From CAVPJW01 sp963705525 (lineage in GTDB: Bacteria; Acidobacteriota; Vicinamibacteria; Vicinamibacterales; CAVPJW01): a stretch of 64,000 bases of DNA. Under the pieces are notes generated by a model that did not search any database, was not told where the DNA came from, and worked only from the letters and a program-made list of their open reading frames with translations. The position numbers were made by a program, and so were the translations under genes. Where the stretch lies: NCBI GenBank assembly GCA_963705525.1, contig CAVPJW010000004.1:1612001-1676000 (forward strand), read 5' to 3'. This document shows, one piece after another, positions 8,330 to 17,597 of the stretch. How positions within the stretch are numbered: position 1 is the stretch's first letter; each line of letters starts with the position of its first letter.

Positions 8330-9640
8330 ATGGATCCGCTCGACTATCTCTTCGGCCTCGAGAAGCTGGGCATCAAGTTCGGCCTCGGCAACATCACGGC
8401 CCTCTGTCTGAGCCTCGGCAATCCACAGAATGATTTCCCCTCGATCATCATCGCCGGCACGAACGGGAAGGGGTCTGTTGCGGCGATGGTGGATGAGGGC
8501 CTGCGGCACAGTGGTCGCCGCGTCGCGCGATACACGTCTCCGCACCTCGTGCGACTCGAGGAGCGCTTTGCCATCGACGGCCGGCCCGTGTCGCACGCAC
8601 AAATGGTCGACGTCGCGGCGGTCGTCATCGAGCACATCGAGCGGTTGCGGCGGGACGGCCATCTCGCCGTGAGCCCCACGTTTTTCGAAATGACCACCGC
8701 CATGGCCTTCGAGATCTTCCGACGCGCCCACGTGGACATCGCCGTCATCGAAGTCGGCCTGGGAGGCCGATTCGACGCCACGAACATCGTGATGCCGATT
8801 GCCGCAGCCATTACGTCGATCGATCTGGATCACGAAGCCCTCCTTGGACACACCCTCGCATCGATCGCCTTCGAAAAGGCCGGCGTCATCAAGGCCGGCA
8901 TTCCGGTCGTTGTCGGCGAGACAAAACCGGAGGCCGTGGAGGTCATCCATGGCGTGTGCGAACAGCTACGGGCTCGCCTCGTTCCGGCGGCGTCGGAAAT
9001 AAAACTGATCTATTCGCTCCAGGATGGCTGGGCCGTCCTCGATCTCGAGACGCCGCGCGCCGTATATAGAGGAGTGCGGCTGGCGCTCGGAGGTCGTCAC
9101 CAGGTGCAGAACGCGCTCGTTGCAGTGCGCCTGCTGGAAGAGCTGGCCGGGACGGGTATCTCCGTCGAGACGGGCGCCATTCGTGCCGGGCTGGAACAGG
9201 TTGAATGGCCGGGCCGGCTGCAGGTGCTCACGACCGGGACCGGGCGCCGTGCCTTGCTGGATGTGGCGCACAATCCGGCCGGCGCCGCCGCGGTGGCGGC
9301 TTTCCTCGGCGAGTGGCAACCTCAGGGGTTGCCGATCGTGTTCGGTGCCATGCGCGACAAGAACGTGGCCGGCATGCTCGAGCAGCTCCTGCCGCATGCC
9401 CCTCAGTTCATCGCAACGGAGCCCCACAATCCAAGAGCGATGGATGCTGAGACCCTCGCCGGACTGGCGCGCACGATTGCCCCGCATCGCCATGTCGAGG
9501 CGTGCCCCGATCCCCTGGAGGCGCTCGACCGTGCCTTCCGCTTCTCGTCGACCATCGCCGTCACGGGATCGATTTTTCTGGTGGGCGACCTCTTGAAGGC
9601 GCTCGAGCCGCCGTGGACGACAACGGATCGAAGCATCTAG
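8330..9640 (+). CDS. folC: Bifunctional folylpolyglutamate synthase/dihydrofolate synthase
   Basis: Adds L-glutamate to dihydropteroate and then to folates, using ATP; cytoplasmic Mur-ligase-fold enzyme. P-loop GTNGKGS is at residues 43-49, followed by YTSPHLVRLEERF (folate-binding loop), VGLGGRFDATN and the C-terminal domain with DVAHNPAGA, the family's glutamate-binding hallmark. Length 436 residues is typical. AGG lies 8 nt before the ATG. It lies 37 nt after accD, probably in the same transcript. Confidence 0.95.
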   Translation: MDPLDYLFGLEKLGIKFGLGNITALCLSLGNPQNDFPSIIIAGTNGKGSVAAMVDEGLRHSGRRVARYTSPHLVRLEERFAIDGRPVSHAQMVDVAAVVIEHIERLRRDGHLAVSPTFFEMTTAMAFEIFRRAHVDIAVIEVGLGGRFDATNIVMPIAAAITSIDLDHEALLGHTLASIAFEKAGVIKAGIPVVVGETKPEAVEVIHGVCEQLRARLVPAASEIKLIYSLQDGWAVLDLETPRAVYRGVRLALGGRHQVQNALVAVRLLEELAGTGISVETGAIRAGLEQVEWPGRLQVLTTGTGRRALLDVAHNPAGAAAVAAFLGEWQPQGLPIVFGAMRDKNVAGMLEQLLPHAPQFIATEPHNPRAMDAETLAGLARTIAPHRHVEACPDPLEALDRAFRFSSTIAVTGSIFLVGDLLKALEPPWTTTDRSI

Positions 9641-9674
9641 AGCGCGCCGAGCTTTGCTCCTCCGTCCACCCGCA

Positions 9675-9683
9675 TGCTATTCT
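9675..9683 (+). promoter_or_regulatory. Candidate extended -10 promoter for lptD
   Basis: TG-C-TATTCT at 9675-9683 with a weak TTGCTC 18 nt upstream (9654-9659). It lies 31 nt before the lptD ATG, just after the folC stop. Confidence 0.3.
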
Positions 9684-9714
9684 CCGATACATTCTGTCCG
9701 AAGCGACGCGTGTG

Positions 9715-12198
9715 ATGATTCGGTGTGCGCGAGGTCTGGCCGGTCTGGTCTTGTGCGGAGCGCTTGGGGTTCCGGTCGTGGCGCAGCAAGCCGCCGAGCA
9801 ACAGTCATCGCCTCAGCAATCATCCCCACAGGGACAGACGCCGCCGTCGGGTGCGAGACCTCAGTCGCAGACACCTCAGCCGGCGGGCCAGGGTGCGGGC
9901 ACGCCACAAGGGTCTCGGCGAGCCGTGGCTCCGCAGGATCAGTCATCGGAATGTTCGAGTCAGAAAGCGTGGAAGATCGACCGCATCGGGCAGGACTACA
10001 TCAAGCTGCTGGGTCAGGCCGAGATCGATTGCGGGGACATGCAGTTTTTCGCCGACGACTATATCGAGATTTTCACCGACGTGAAGCGCGTGGTCGCCGT
10101 TGGCAATGTCGTCTTCAGCCAGAAGGACAACCGCATCGCGGGAGACCGGGCGGATTTCAACTACGGCACGAAGACGGGGACGTTCTACAACGCCGCAGGC
10201 ATCGCCAATCGCAAGGCGGAGAACAAGCGAGCGAACCAGCTGCCGGTCGAGCCTGCGCCCCAGCGCGACGTCATCGGCCCAGGCGAGCCGGACGTTTATT
10301 TCTACGGCGAGACCATCGACAAGATCGGACCGGAAGTCTATCGCGTGAACAAGGGCGGATTCACGACGTGCGTCCAGCCCACCCCGCGTTGGCGGCTCAC
10401 CTCAGGAACCGTCGTGGTCAACCTGGAGAGCTACGCGTTTCTGACCAATTCGCTGTTTCGAGTCAAGGGCGTGCCGGTGCTGTACCTGCCCCTCTTCTAC
10501 TATCCGATCAACAAAGAGGATCGCGCGAGCGGCTTCCTCGTTCCGGGCTATGGCACCTCCACGATCAAGGGACACACGCTGAGCAACGCCTTCTTCTGGG
10601 CCATCAATCGAAGCCAGGATGCGACGGTCATGCACGACTGGTTCTCGAATACCGGCCAGGGCTACGGCGGTGAGTATCGGATCGTCAGCAGCCGCCGGTC
10701 GCGCGGCGACTTCACGACGTACTTTCTCGACGAGCATGAGTCGACGTTCGACGATGGCACCGGCAATACCGTCGTGCAACCCGCGCGCAAGAGCTATGAG
10801 GTGCACGGGAACCTGATACAGACCATGGGCGATCATCTTCTGGCTCGATCGAAGGTGGACTACTTCTCTGACATCACCGTTCAGCAGACGTACCATCAGA
10901 ACGTCTTCGAGGCTTCGCGCCGCCAGCGCGGCCTGACGGCGGCGCTCACCGGCAACTTCGGCCTGTACACGGTGAACGGCACCGTCGAACGCCGGGAGGT
11001 GTTTTACGGCACGACCAGCTCGGCTCTGACGGGCGGATATCCAAGAGTGTCTGCCAGTCGGGCCGAACGGCCGATCTTCAAGACGCCTATTTATTTCTCG
11101 ATTGGCGGTGAGTTCGCAGAGCTGCTTCGCAGGAATCAGTCGTCTACGAAGATCGTTGATCAGGGTCTCAACCGGTTCGACTTCCAACCGGTCATCCGGT
11201 ACCCGTTCACGAAGTGGGCATTCCTGACCGCCAACTCGACGCTGGCCTATCGCACCACCTACTGGTCGGAGAGCAAGGTGGATAACGTCCAGGTGGAACA
11301 GCCCATCTGGCGCCGTTACTTCGACATGCGCTCCGACATCATCGGCCCGGTGTTCAACAGGATTTGGAACACACCCGACAATGGGTACGCCGAGAAATTC
11401 AAGCACATGATCGAACCGGTGTTCACGATCGATCGCACCACCGCCATCGACAACCGGGACGAGATCGTCTTTCTTGATTCGGTGGACTCGGTGGTCGGCA
11501 ATACGACGAGCTTCACCTACGGCATCAACAACCGTTTCTACGCCAAGCGTGCCGGCAACATCACGGACCCGAGAGTCGAGCGAACACCCGAAATCCTCAC
11601 AGTCGCCATCAAGCAGACCTATTACACTGACCCACGCGCGGCACGAGTGGACGGCGGGTATGGATCGAGCTTCACCGGAACACAAGCGTCGACCTTGTCG
11701 CCGGTCTCACTCCAGGTCCGAGGCGCACCCACCGTCAACGTCAACGGTTCACTGCGTCTCGACTACGACACGACCTATCACGCCATCCGAACGATCAGCG
11801 CCGATGGCAGGTTCGAGCACGGCGGCTGGGTCCAGGCCATCGTCGGCTGGAGTCAGCGGCGGTTCATCGAAGAGCTGCAGGGCTTCAACGATCCCAACCG
11901 CCTCGATCACTACCTGAACGCGTTCTCCATGGTTCACACACCCAGCGATCGCGTCGGAGGCTCATACAGCTTCAACTATGATTTCCTCCACGATCGGTTT
12001 CTCCAGCAGCGTTACCTGATCTACTACAATGCGCAGTGCTGCGGCTTCGGCTTCGAGTATCAGACGTACGACTTCACGGGGATCAAATCGCGAGTGGCGG
12101 TTCCCAAGGACACGCGCTGGAACATCTCCTTCACGCTGGCGGGCGTCGGCAGCTTCTCCAACTTCTTCGGGTCGATGGGCGGAGGGCCACATCAGTGA
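9715..12198 (+). CDS. lptD: LPS-assembly outer-membrane protein LptD (OstA)
   Basis: Beta-barrel that inserts lipopolysaccharide into the outer leaflet of the outer membrane, with LptE. The N-terminal signal peptide is MIRCARGLAGLVLCGALG...VVAQQ, followed by a low-complexity Gln/Pro/Ser linker. Next is an OstA beta-jellyroll (about residues 80-190, with YIEIFTDVKRVVAVGNVVF and the AxG-type repeats). The rest is a long aromatic-rich beta-barrel. At 827 residues it is near the family norm. Start ATG 9715 directly follows a GTG at 9712; the frame is open further upstream inside folC but lacks signal-peptide character. The stop overlaps the rmlA GTG by 4 nt. Presence of this gene shows a diderm with LPS. 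Confidence 0.93.
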   Translation: MIRCARGLAGLVLCGALGVPVVAQQAAEQQSSPQQSSPQGQTPPSGARPQSQTPQPAGQGAGTPQGSRRAVAPQDQSSECSSQKAWKIDRIGQDYIKLLGQAEIDCGDMQFFADDYIEIFTDVKRVVAVGNVVFSQKDNRIAGDRADFNYGTKTGTFYNAAGIANRKAENKRANQLPVEPAPQRDVIGPGEPDVYFYGETIDKIGPEVYRVNKGGFTTCVQPTPRWRLTSGTVVVNLESYAFLTNSLFRVKGVPVLYLPLFYYPINKEDRASGFLVPGYGTSTIKGHTLSNAFFWAINRSQDATVMHDWFSNTGQGYGGEYRIVSSRRSRGDFTTYFLDEHESTFDDGTGNTVVQPARKSYEVHGNLIQTMGDHLLARSKVDYFSDITVQQTYHQNVFEASRRQRGLTAALTGNFGLYTVNGTVERREVFYGTTSSALTGGYPRVSASRAERPIFKTPIYFSIGGEFAELLRRNQSSTKIVDQGLNRFDFQPVIRYPFTKWAFLTANSTLAYRTTYWSESKVDNVQVEQPIWRRYFDMRSDIIGPVFNRIWNTPDNGYAEKFKHMIEPVFTIDRTTAIDNRDEIVFLDSVDSVVGNTTSFTYGINNRFYAKRAGNITDPRVERTPEILTVAIKQTYYTDPRAARVDGGYGSSFTGTQASTLSPVSLQVRGAPTVNVNGSLRLDYDTTYHAIRTISADGRFEHGGWVQAIVGWSQRRFIEELQGFNDPNRLDHYLNAFSMVHTPSDRVGGSYSFNYDFLHDRFLQQRYLIYYNAQCCGFGFEYQTYDFTGIKSRVAVPKDTRWNISFTLAGVGSFSNFFGSMGGGPHQ

Positions 12199-13265
12199 AG
12201 GGACTGATCCTGAGCGGCGGCAAGGGCACGCGTCTCAGGCCGCTGACCTACACGCGCGCCAAGCAGCTGGTCCCGGTCGCCAACAAGCCCGTGCTCTTCT
12301 ACGGCATCGAGGCGATTCGAGAAGCCGGCATCAAGGACATCGGGATCGTCGTCGGCGACACGCAGGCTGAGATTCGAGCGGCCGTCGGTGACGGTTCACG
12401 CTGGGGCGCCACGATCACCTATATCGAACAGGACGCACCGCGCGGCCTCGCGCACGCAGTCCTGATCAGCCGCGACTTCATCGGCGCCGATCCGTTCGTC
12501 ATGTATCTCGGGCGACAATCTGCTGAACAAGGGCATCACTCCGCTGGTCGATGACTTCCGGCAGGAGCGGCCGGCTGCGCAGATCCTGCTGGCGCACGTG
12601 CCGGATCCGCAGATGTTCGGCGTCGCCGAGCTCTCGGACGGCAAGGTGATCCGTCTCGTCGAGAAGCCGAAGGAGCCGAAGAGCGACCTGGCGCTGGTCG
12701 GCGTGTACATGTTCGGCCCTGAAGTGTTTCGAGTCGGTCGAGCGCATCAAGCCGAGCTTCCGGAACGAGCTCGAGATCACCGACGCGATTCAGGATCTCA
12801 TCGATCGTGGACTCGTCGTCCGGCCGCACATCGTCGACGGCTGGTGGAAGGACACGGGGAAGCTCGAAGACCTGCTCGAAGCGAATCGCCTGATTCTCGA
12901 AACCTTCGAGCGACGAATCGAGGGAGACGTCGACGCGGAATCCCGCATCGAGGGCAAGGTCGTCATCGAGGCGGGGGCTGTCATTCAGGGTTCAGTCGTG
13001 CGCGGGCCCGCCATCGTCGGCGCAAGGCGTCAGATCGTTCACGCGTACGTCGGACCGTTCACCTCGATCATGAACGACGTGCAGATTCGCGAGTCCGAGA
13101 TCGAGCCACAGCATCGTCCTCGAAGGCAGCATCCTGAGCGACCTCTCGAACCGTGTCGAAGACAGCCTGATCGGGAGGAACGTCAAGATCTACCGTCTGC
13201 CCGTGAAACCGTCCGCCTATCGGTTCATGCTGGGCGACAATTCTGAAGTCGGCATCCGGTGGTGA
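12195..13265 (+). pseudogene. rmlA: Glucose-1-phosphate thymidylyltransferase, long form, broken by three +1 frameshifts
   Basis: Reads as the long-form RmlA (TIGR01208-like): the N-terminal nucleotidyltransferase motif LSGGKGTRLRPLT is at residues 5-17, followed by a C-terminal left-handed beta-helix. The reading frame shifts at three places: an extra G in GGG at 12510-12512 (after FVMYLG), an extra T in TTT at 12727-12729 (after GPEVF), and an extra C in CC at 13106-13107 (after ESEIE). Removing those three bases gives one continuous 355-residue protein of exactly the expected length that ends at TGA 13263-13265. The first frame overlaps lptD by 4 nt. All three are in short homopolymers, so assembly error is the likeliest cause; genuine recent decay is the alternative. 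Product if intact: dTDP-glucose for O-antigen sugars, with rmlB next. Confidence 0.85.
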
Positions 13266-13302
13266 TGAGACTACGTCGAGCAGCCGACGCGACTGAGGGA
13301 GC

Positions 13303-14313
13303 ATGACAGACGTCCTCGTAACCGGCGGCGCGGGTTTCATCGGCAGCAATTTCGTGCGGTTTGCCCTGGCGGAGCATCCCGACTGGAACGTCACGACGCT
13401 CGACAAGCTGACCTACGCCGGACGTCTCGAGACGCTGCACGATGTCATCGACAACCCTCGACACCGCTTCGTCAAGGGCGATATCGCCGATGCCTCCGTG
13501 GCCGCGCCGCTGGTGGCCGCCGCCAATATCGTGGTGCATTTCGCCGCCGAGACGCACGTCGATCGGTCGATCCTGAACGCCGGCCAGTTCATTACGACCG
13601 ACGTGGTCGGGACCTTCGTGCTGCTCGAAGCCGCGCGTCAGGCGCCGAATCTTCGGCGTTTCGTGCAGATTTCAACCGACGAGGTATATGGCAGTGTGGC
13701 CGAGGGCGCAAGCCGGGAAACCGACGAGCTGAAGCCTCGGAACCCGTACTCGGCGAGCAAGTGTGCGGCAGATCGACTCGCGTACAGCTACTGGGCCACG
13801 TACGGCGTCCCCGTCGTCATCACGCGCGCATCAAACAATTACGGACCGTACCAGTTCCCAGAGAAAGTGATTCCGCTCTTCATTACGAACGCGCTCCACG
13901 ATCTTCAGGTGCCGTTGTATGGGGACGGCATGAACATCCGCGACTGGCTGCACGTCACCGACCACTGCCGGGCGCTCGACCTGCTGATTGCGCGAGGGAC
14001 AGCGGGCGAGGTCTACAACGTGGGCGGCGGCAACGAAGTGCGAAACGTGGACCTCACACACGCGATCCTGAAGCTTCTGGGTAGACCGACGTCACTCATC
14101 CGGCAGGTCACGGACCGGTTGGGCCACGATCGTCGTTACGCGCTCGATACCACGAAGCTCAGGGGTCTCGGGTGGACGCCGATTGTGGGCTTCCAAGACG
14201 GCCTCGAACAGACCGTCGAGTGGTACCGCGCGAACGAATGGTGGTGGAAGCCGATCAAAGAGAACGATCCCGCGTTCAAGGATTACTACCAGACGCAATA
14301 CGGCAAGCGTTGA
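13303..14313 (+). CDS. rmlB: dTDP-glucose 4,6-dehydratase
   Basis: Converts dTDP-glucose to dTDP-4-keto-6-deoxyglucose with bound NAD; second step toward dTDP-rhamnose and related sugars. N-terminal Rossmann motif GGAGFIGSNF; catalytic STDEVYG (Thr-Asp-Glu) and Tyr-Lys in NPYSASKCAAD; TRASNNYGPYQFPEKVIPLF and GDGMNIRDWLHV are RmlB signatures. Length 336 is normal. GAGGGAG precedes the ATG by 4 nt. It follows the disrupted rmlA at 37 nt. rmlC and rmlD are not in the window, though epimerase-type reductases follow. Confidence 0.95.
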   Translation: MTDVLVTGGAGFIGSNFVRFALAEHPDWNVTTLDKLTYAGRLETLHDVIDNPRHRFVKGDIADASVAAPLVAAANIVVHFAAETHVDRSILNAGQFITTDVVGTFVLLEAARQAPNLRRFVQISTDEVYGSVAEGASRETDELKPRNPYSASKCAADRLAYSYWATYGVPVVITRASNNYGPYQFPEKVIPLFITNALHDLQVPLYGDGMNIRDWLHVTDHCRALDLLIARGTAGEVYNVGGGNEVRNVDLTHAILKLLGRPTSLIRQVTDRLGHDRRYALDTTKLRGLGWTPIVGFQDGLEQTVEWYRANEWWWKPIKENDPAFKDYYQTQYGKR

Positions 14314-14359
14314 CGGCGGCGCTACCCGCCACGTCGCGCATCATGTGAGGCCAGCGCCC

Positions 14360-15316
14360 ATGCAGGCCCCCATCCTCGTCACCGGGGCCGCCGGTTTCGC
14401 CGGCAGCCATCTGGTGGATCTCCTGCTGAAGGAGGGCGCGCCGGTCGTGGCCTGGTGCCGTCCGAGCGGTCGAGCCCCACATCGCGACGCAACCTCGCTC
14501 GAATGGCACGCGGTGGACGTTCTCGACCGCGGCGCCGTTCGCGCCGAGATCGCGCGCACACGACCTGCCACGATCTTTCACTGCGCCGGCGCGGCCCACG
14601 TGGCGGCGTCATGGAGCGACCGGTCCGGAACGTTCGCGCGCAACATTCTGGGTACTCACTACCTGCTCGAAGCACTCAGGCGCGAAGGGGCAGCCGCGCG
14701 TGTGTTCATCCCAAGTTCCGCGTCGGTGTACAAGTCGTCCTCTGCCGCCATTTCAGAGGACGACGAGGTGGCACCGGAGAGCCCGTATGCCCTGAGCAAA
14801 CTCGGACAGGAAATCTTTGCGACTCGCTCGCTCAAAGAAGACGGGATCGACATCGTCTTCGCAAGAGCCTTCAATCATCTGGGCCCCCGCCAGGAACCCA
14901 CGTACGTCGCATCGAGCATCGCGCGCCAGCTCGCCTTGATCGAGGCGGGACGGACAAAGGCGCTGCTCGAGGTCGGGAACATCGACGCGAAGCGGGATCT
15001 GACCGACGTCCGCGATACCGTGCGCGCGTACAGACTGCTCGTCGAGAAAGGCCGGGCGGGAATCCCGTACAATGTGTGCTCCGGGAGCGCCTGGTCCGTC
15101 AGGGAACTGGTGCGACAACTCGTGGAGAAGTCAGGCGTGCGAGTGGAAGTTCGCACGGACCCGGCCCGGCTCAGGCCGAACGACGCTCCGCTGGTGCTCG
15201 GAGACCCGAGACGCGTGAAAAACGACGTAGGCTGGACTCCGGCGATCCCCCTATCGCGGACGCTGACGGATTTGCTGGACTACTGGCGCGACGCGGTACA
15301 CTCTGCAGGCCAATGA
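14360..15316 (+). CDS. NAD-dependent sugar-nucleotide epimerase/reductase (GDP-6-deoxy-mannose reductase-like)
   Basis: Extended short-chain dehydrogenase of 318 residues. N-terminal VTGAAGFAGSHLVDLL binds NAD(P); SSASVYK and the catalytic YALSK give the Ser-Tyr-Lys triad; FARAFNHLGPRQ and the substrate-domain sequence follow the GDP-4-keto-6-deoxymannose reductase (Rmd) pattern. Substrate is not certain; it could also be a RmlD- or WbpV-type enzyme. I chose ATG 14360 because it starts at the Rossmann strand; the frame is open back to 14183 within rmlB. It overlaps the next gene by 4 nt (ATGA). Probably supplies a deoxysugar for surface glycans with rmlB. Confidence 0.8.
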   Translation: MQAPILVTGAAGFAGSHLVDLLLKEGAPVVAWCRPSGRAPHRDATSLEWHAVDVLDRGAVRAEIARTRPATIFHCAGAAHVAASWSDRSGTFARNILGTHYLLEALRREGAAARVFIPSSASVYKSSSAAISEDDEVAPESPYALSKLGQEIFATRSLKEDGIDIVFARAFNHLGPRQEPTYVASSIARQLALIEAGRTKALLEVGNIDAKRDLTDVRDTVRAYRLLVEKGRAGIPYNVCSGSAWSVRELVRQLVEKSGVRVEVRTDPARLRPNDAPLVLGDPRRVKNDVGWTPAIPLSRTLTDLLDYWRDAVHSAGQ

Positions 15317-16257
15317 AGCTGCTCATTACCGGCGGCACGGGGTACATCGGCGGCGCGATTGTGAAGGCCGCAGTGGCTCGCGGCCACGACGTCGTCGTCT
15401 TCGCCCGAACGGCCCGGTCGAGCGGCCTGCCGGGAACCCTGATCGACGGGGACATCCGGGACGCCGCCGCGGTATCGGCGGCCGCCCGGGGCTGTGAGGG
15501 CATCTCGCATTCGGCGGCGCTCGTCACGATCTGGCGCCGGCGTCGAGATGAGTTCGACGATGTGAATGTCGGGGGCTTGCGGAATGTGCTGGCGGCCGCA
15601 CGGCAGGCAGGCATTTCCCGCGTGGTCTATACCTCGTCATTTCTTGCGCTTCCGCCAAGCGATTCGGGCGCGACCGGGTCGTGGAACGACTACCAGCGGA
15701 CAAAACTTCAAGCCGAGCTCGAAGCGGCGCGAGAGGTGGAACGAGGTGCGCCCTTGATTCGGATGTACCCGGGGGTGGTTTACGGACCAGGACGTCTTAC
15801 CGAAGGCAACCTCGTGGGCCGGCTGATTGTGGACCACCTCGGGCGCCGGCTTCCCGGCATCATCGGTCCTGACAAGATCTGGTCATTCGCATTCATCGAC
15901 GACGTCGCCAACGCGCATGTGGAGGCGGTCGAACGCGGTGAAGCAGGAGCGAGATACCAGCTTGGAGGCGTGAATGCGCCGCAAATGCGAGTTTTCGAGC
16001 TCGTGCGCGATCTCGTCGGTCGTCCCCTTCCGCGCAAGATCCCAGTCGCGGCGGCTCGTCTTCTGGCCACGGTCGAGGAGGGGCGCGCGCGCTTTCTGGG
16101 AGCCACGCCGCTTCTGACGCGAGGCACCCTCGAGATCTTCTGTCACGATTGGGCCCTCGACAGTTCGGTTGCAGCCGACCGGCTCGGATATCGCGTGACT
16201 CCCCTCGCCGATGGTATCCGTCAGACGCTCGCGGGGATTGACGCGCTCCCGTCGTGA
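15313..16257 (+). CDS. NAD-dependent epimerase/dehydratase, dihydroflavonol-reductase-like
   Basis: Protein of 314 residues. N-terminal ITGGTGYIGGAIVKA is the NAD(P)-binding motif; YTSSFLALPP and the YQRTKLQAE Tyr-x3-Lys give the catalytic pair; the C-terminal half follows the dihydroflavonol-4-reductase/hopanoid-associated HpnA type (YPGVVYGPGR, FIDDVANAH). The substrate is unknown. It overlaps the gene on each side by 4 nt, so it is translated with the fused prenol-kinase protein that follows; a link to isoprenoid or hopanoid metabolism is therefore possible but unproven. A TACACT box 10 nt before its ATG (15297-15302) could be an internal promoter. Confidence 0.75.
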   Translation: MKLLITGGTGYIGGAIVKAAVARGHDVVVFARTARSSGLPGTLIDGDIRDAAAVSAAARGCEGISHSAALVTIWRRRRDEFDDVNVGGLRNVLAAARQAGISRVVYTSSFLALPPSDSGATGSWNDYQRTKLQAELEAAREVERGAPLIRMYPGVVYGPGRLTEGNLVGRLIVDHLGRRLPGIIGPDKIWSFAFIDDVANAHVEAVERGEAGARYQLGGVNAPQMRVFELVRDLVGRPLPRKIPVAAARLLATVEEGRARFLGATPLLTRGTLEIFCHDWALDSSVAADRLGYRVTPLADGIRQTLAGIDALPS

Positions 16258-17597
16258 GTCCCTTCTCGGAAAATCGACGGCAGACAGTGCACGTCGCGAT
16301 GGGGGCGTTCGCATTCTTGCTCCGCGCACTCACGTGGTGGCAGGCGGCCCTCCTCGCGGGCGGTGCGCTGCTCTTCAATCTTCTGGCGCTGCCCCGCCTC
16401 GGCGGTCACGCGCTCTACCGGCCGACGGACGTATCGCGCGGGCTTCCGATCGGCATCCTGCTCTATCCGCTGGCGGTCCTGATACTCGTCCTGCTGTTTC
16501 CGCGCCGCCTCGACATCGTCGCCGCCGCGTGGGGCATCATGGCGGCCGGTGACGGGTTCGCGACGATCGTCGGTCGCCAGATCCGGTCGCCGAGGCTCCC
16601 CTGGAATCAGGACAAGACTGTCGCGGGAACGCTGGCGTTCGTCGTCGCGGGTTCGATCGCGGCCATGGTGCTCTCTGCCTGGACCCGCACGGCGGTCACG
16701 CCTCCGCCTCCATTCTGGTTCGTCATCGCACCTTCCATCGTCGCCGCCGCAATCGCGGGACTCATCGAGACGATTCCGATCAGGCTGGACGACAACATCT
16801 CTGTTCCCGGATCCGCCGCCGTTGTGCTGTGGGCATTCAGTCTTGTGCATCCTGAAATTGCGGGAACTGCGTGGTCCACCATTGAAGGCAGGTGGCTCCC
16901 CTCGCTCGGCATCAACGTCGTGTTGGCCTGGATGGCGTGGCGGGCGGGCACGGTGTCGGTGGCTGGCGCGCTCACCGGTGCCGTCATCGGCATCGTCATC
17001 TATCTCGGAACGGGCCCGGCTGGTTGGATCATGCTGTTCGCCGCGTTTGCCGCCGCAGCCGTCTCATCGAAATTCGGCTGGGAACGAAAATCCCTGCTCG
17101 GGATCGCCGAGGACCGTGGCGGGCGGCGTGGACCTGGCAACGCCATCGCCAACTGCGGCGTGGCGGCGTGCGCGGCACTGCTCGCGCTGTTCAGCCCTTA
17201 CGGTGAGTTCGCACTCCTGGCGCTCGTCACGGCGCTGACGGCCGGCGCAAGCGACACGGTTGCGAGCGAAGTCGGCAAGGCGCGCGGCCGGCGGACATTT
17301 CTCATCACGCGACTGTCCAGCGTGAAGCCCGGCACGTCGGGTGCCATCTCGCTCGAAGGCACCGCCGCCGGGTTTCTGGCTGCGCTTGCCCTTTCCGCGC
17401 TGGGCGTCGCGCTTGGGCTGATGCCGCTTCATTTCATCTGGATCTCGACGATCGCCTCGACGGTCGGCGCGTTCGCGGAGAGCGCGCTGGGAGCGACGCT
17501 CGAAGGCCCGGGGATCGTGAACAACGACGTGCTGAACTTTCTGAATACGCTCATCGCGGCAGGCGTCGCGATCGCGCTCGCCGGAGGATTCTCGTGA
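16254..17597 (+). CDS. Fused phytol/dolichol-kinase-like and DUF92 (phytyl-phosphate-kinase-like) membrane protein
   Basis: Integral membrane protein of 447 residues with two recognisable halves. The N-terminal half (about 1-215) has the CTP-dependent lipid-kinase pattern: RRQTVHVAMG, AAGDGFATIVGR...WNQDKTVAGTLAFV, and IRLDDNISVPG. The C-terminal half (about 220-440) is a DUF92 domain with SSKFGWERKSLLGIAEDRGGRRGPGNAIAN split by membrane helices and the hallmark VKPGTSGAISLEGT. In plants the separate homologues VTE5 and VTE6 phosphorylate phytol to phytyl-phosphate and then to phytyl-diphosphate. The fusion predicts conversion of an isoprenoid alcohol to its diphosphate in one protein. Its GTG overlaps the upstream stop, and its stop overlaps the UbiA start, which would use such a diphosphate. 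Confidence 0.85.
   Translation: MSPFSENRRQTVHVAMGAFAFLLRALTWWQAALLAGGALLFNLLALPRLGGHALYRPTDVSRGLPIGILLYPLAVLILVLLFPRRLDIVAAAWGIMAAGDGFATIVGRQIRSPRLPWNQDKTVAGTLAFVVAGSIAAMVLSAWTRTAVTPPPPFWFVIAPSIVAAAIAGLIETIPIRLDDNISVPGSAAVVLWAFSLVHPEIAGTAWSTIEGRWLPSLGINVVLAWMAWRAGTVSVAGALTGAVIGIVIYLGTGPAGWIMLFAAFAAAAVSSKFGWERKSLLGIAEDRGGRRGPGNAIANCGVAACAALLALFSPYGEFALLALVTALTAGASDTVASEVGKARGRRTFLITRLSSVKPGTSGAISLEGTAAGFLAALALSALGVALGLMPLHFIWISTIASTVGAFAESALGATLEGPGIVNNDVLNFLNTLIAAGVAIALAGGFS

Noticed and set aside
12195..13265. Programmed +1 frameshifting in rmlA
   Set aside because: Three separate sites in one gene, each in a plain homopolymer with no stop-and-slip context; error or decay is far simpler.
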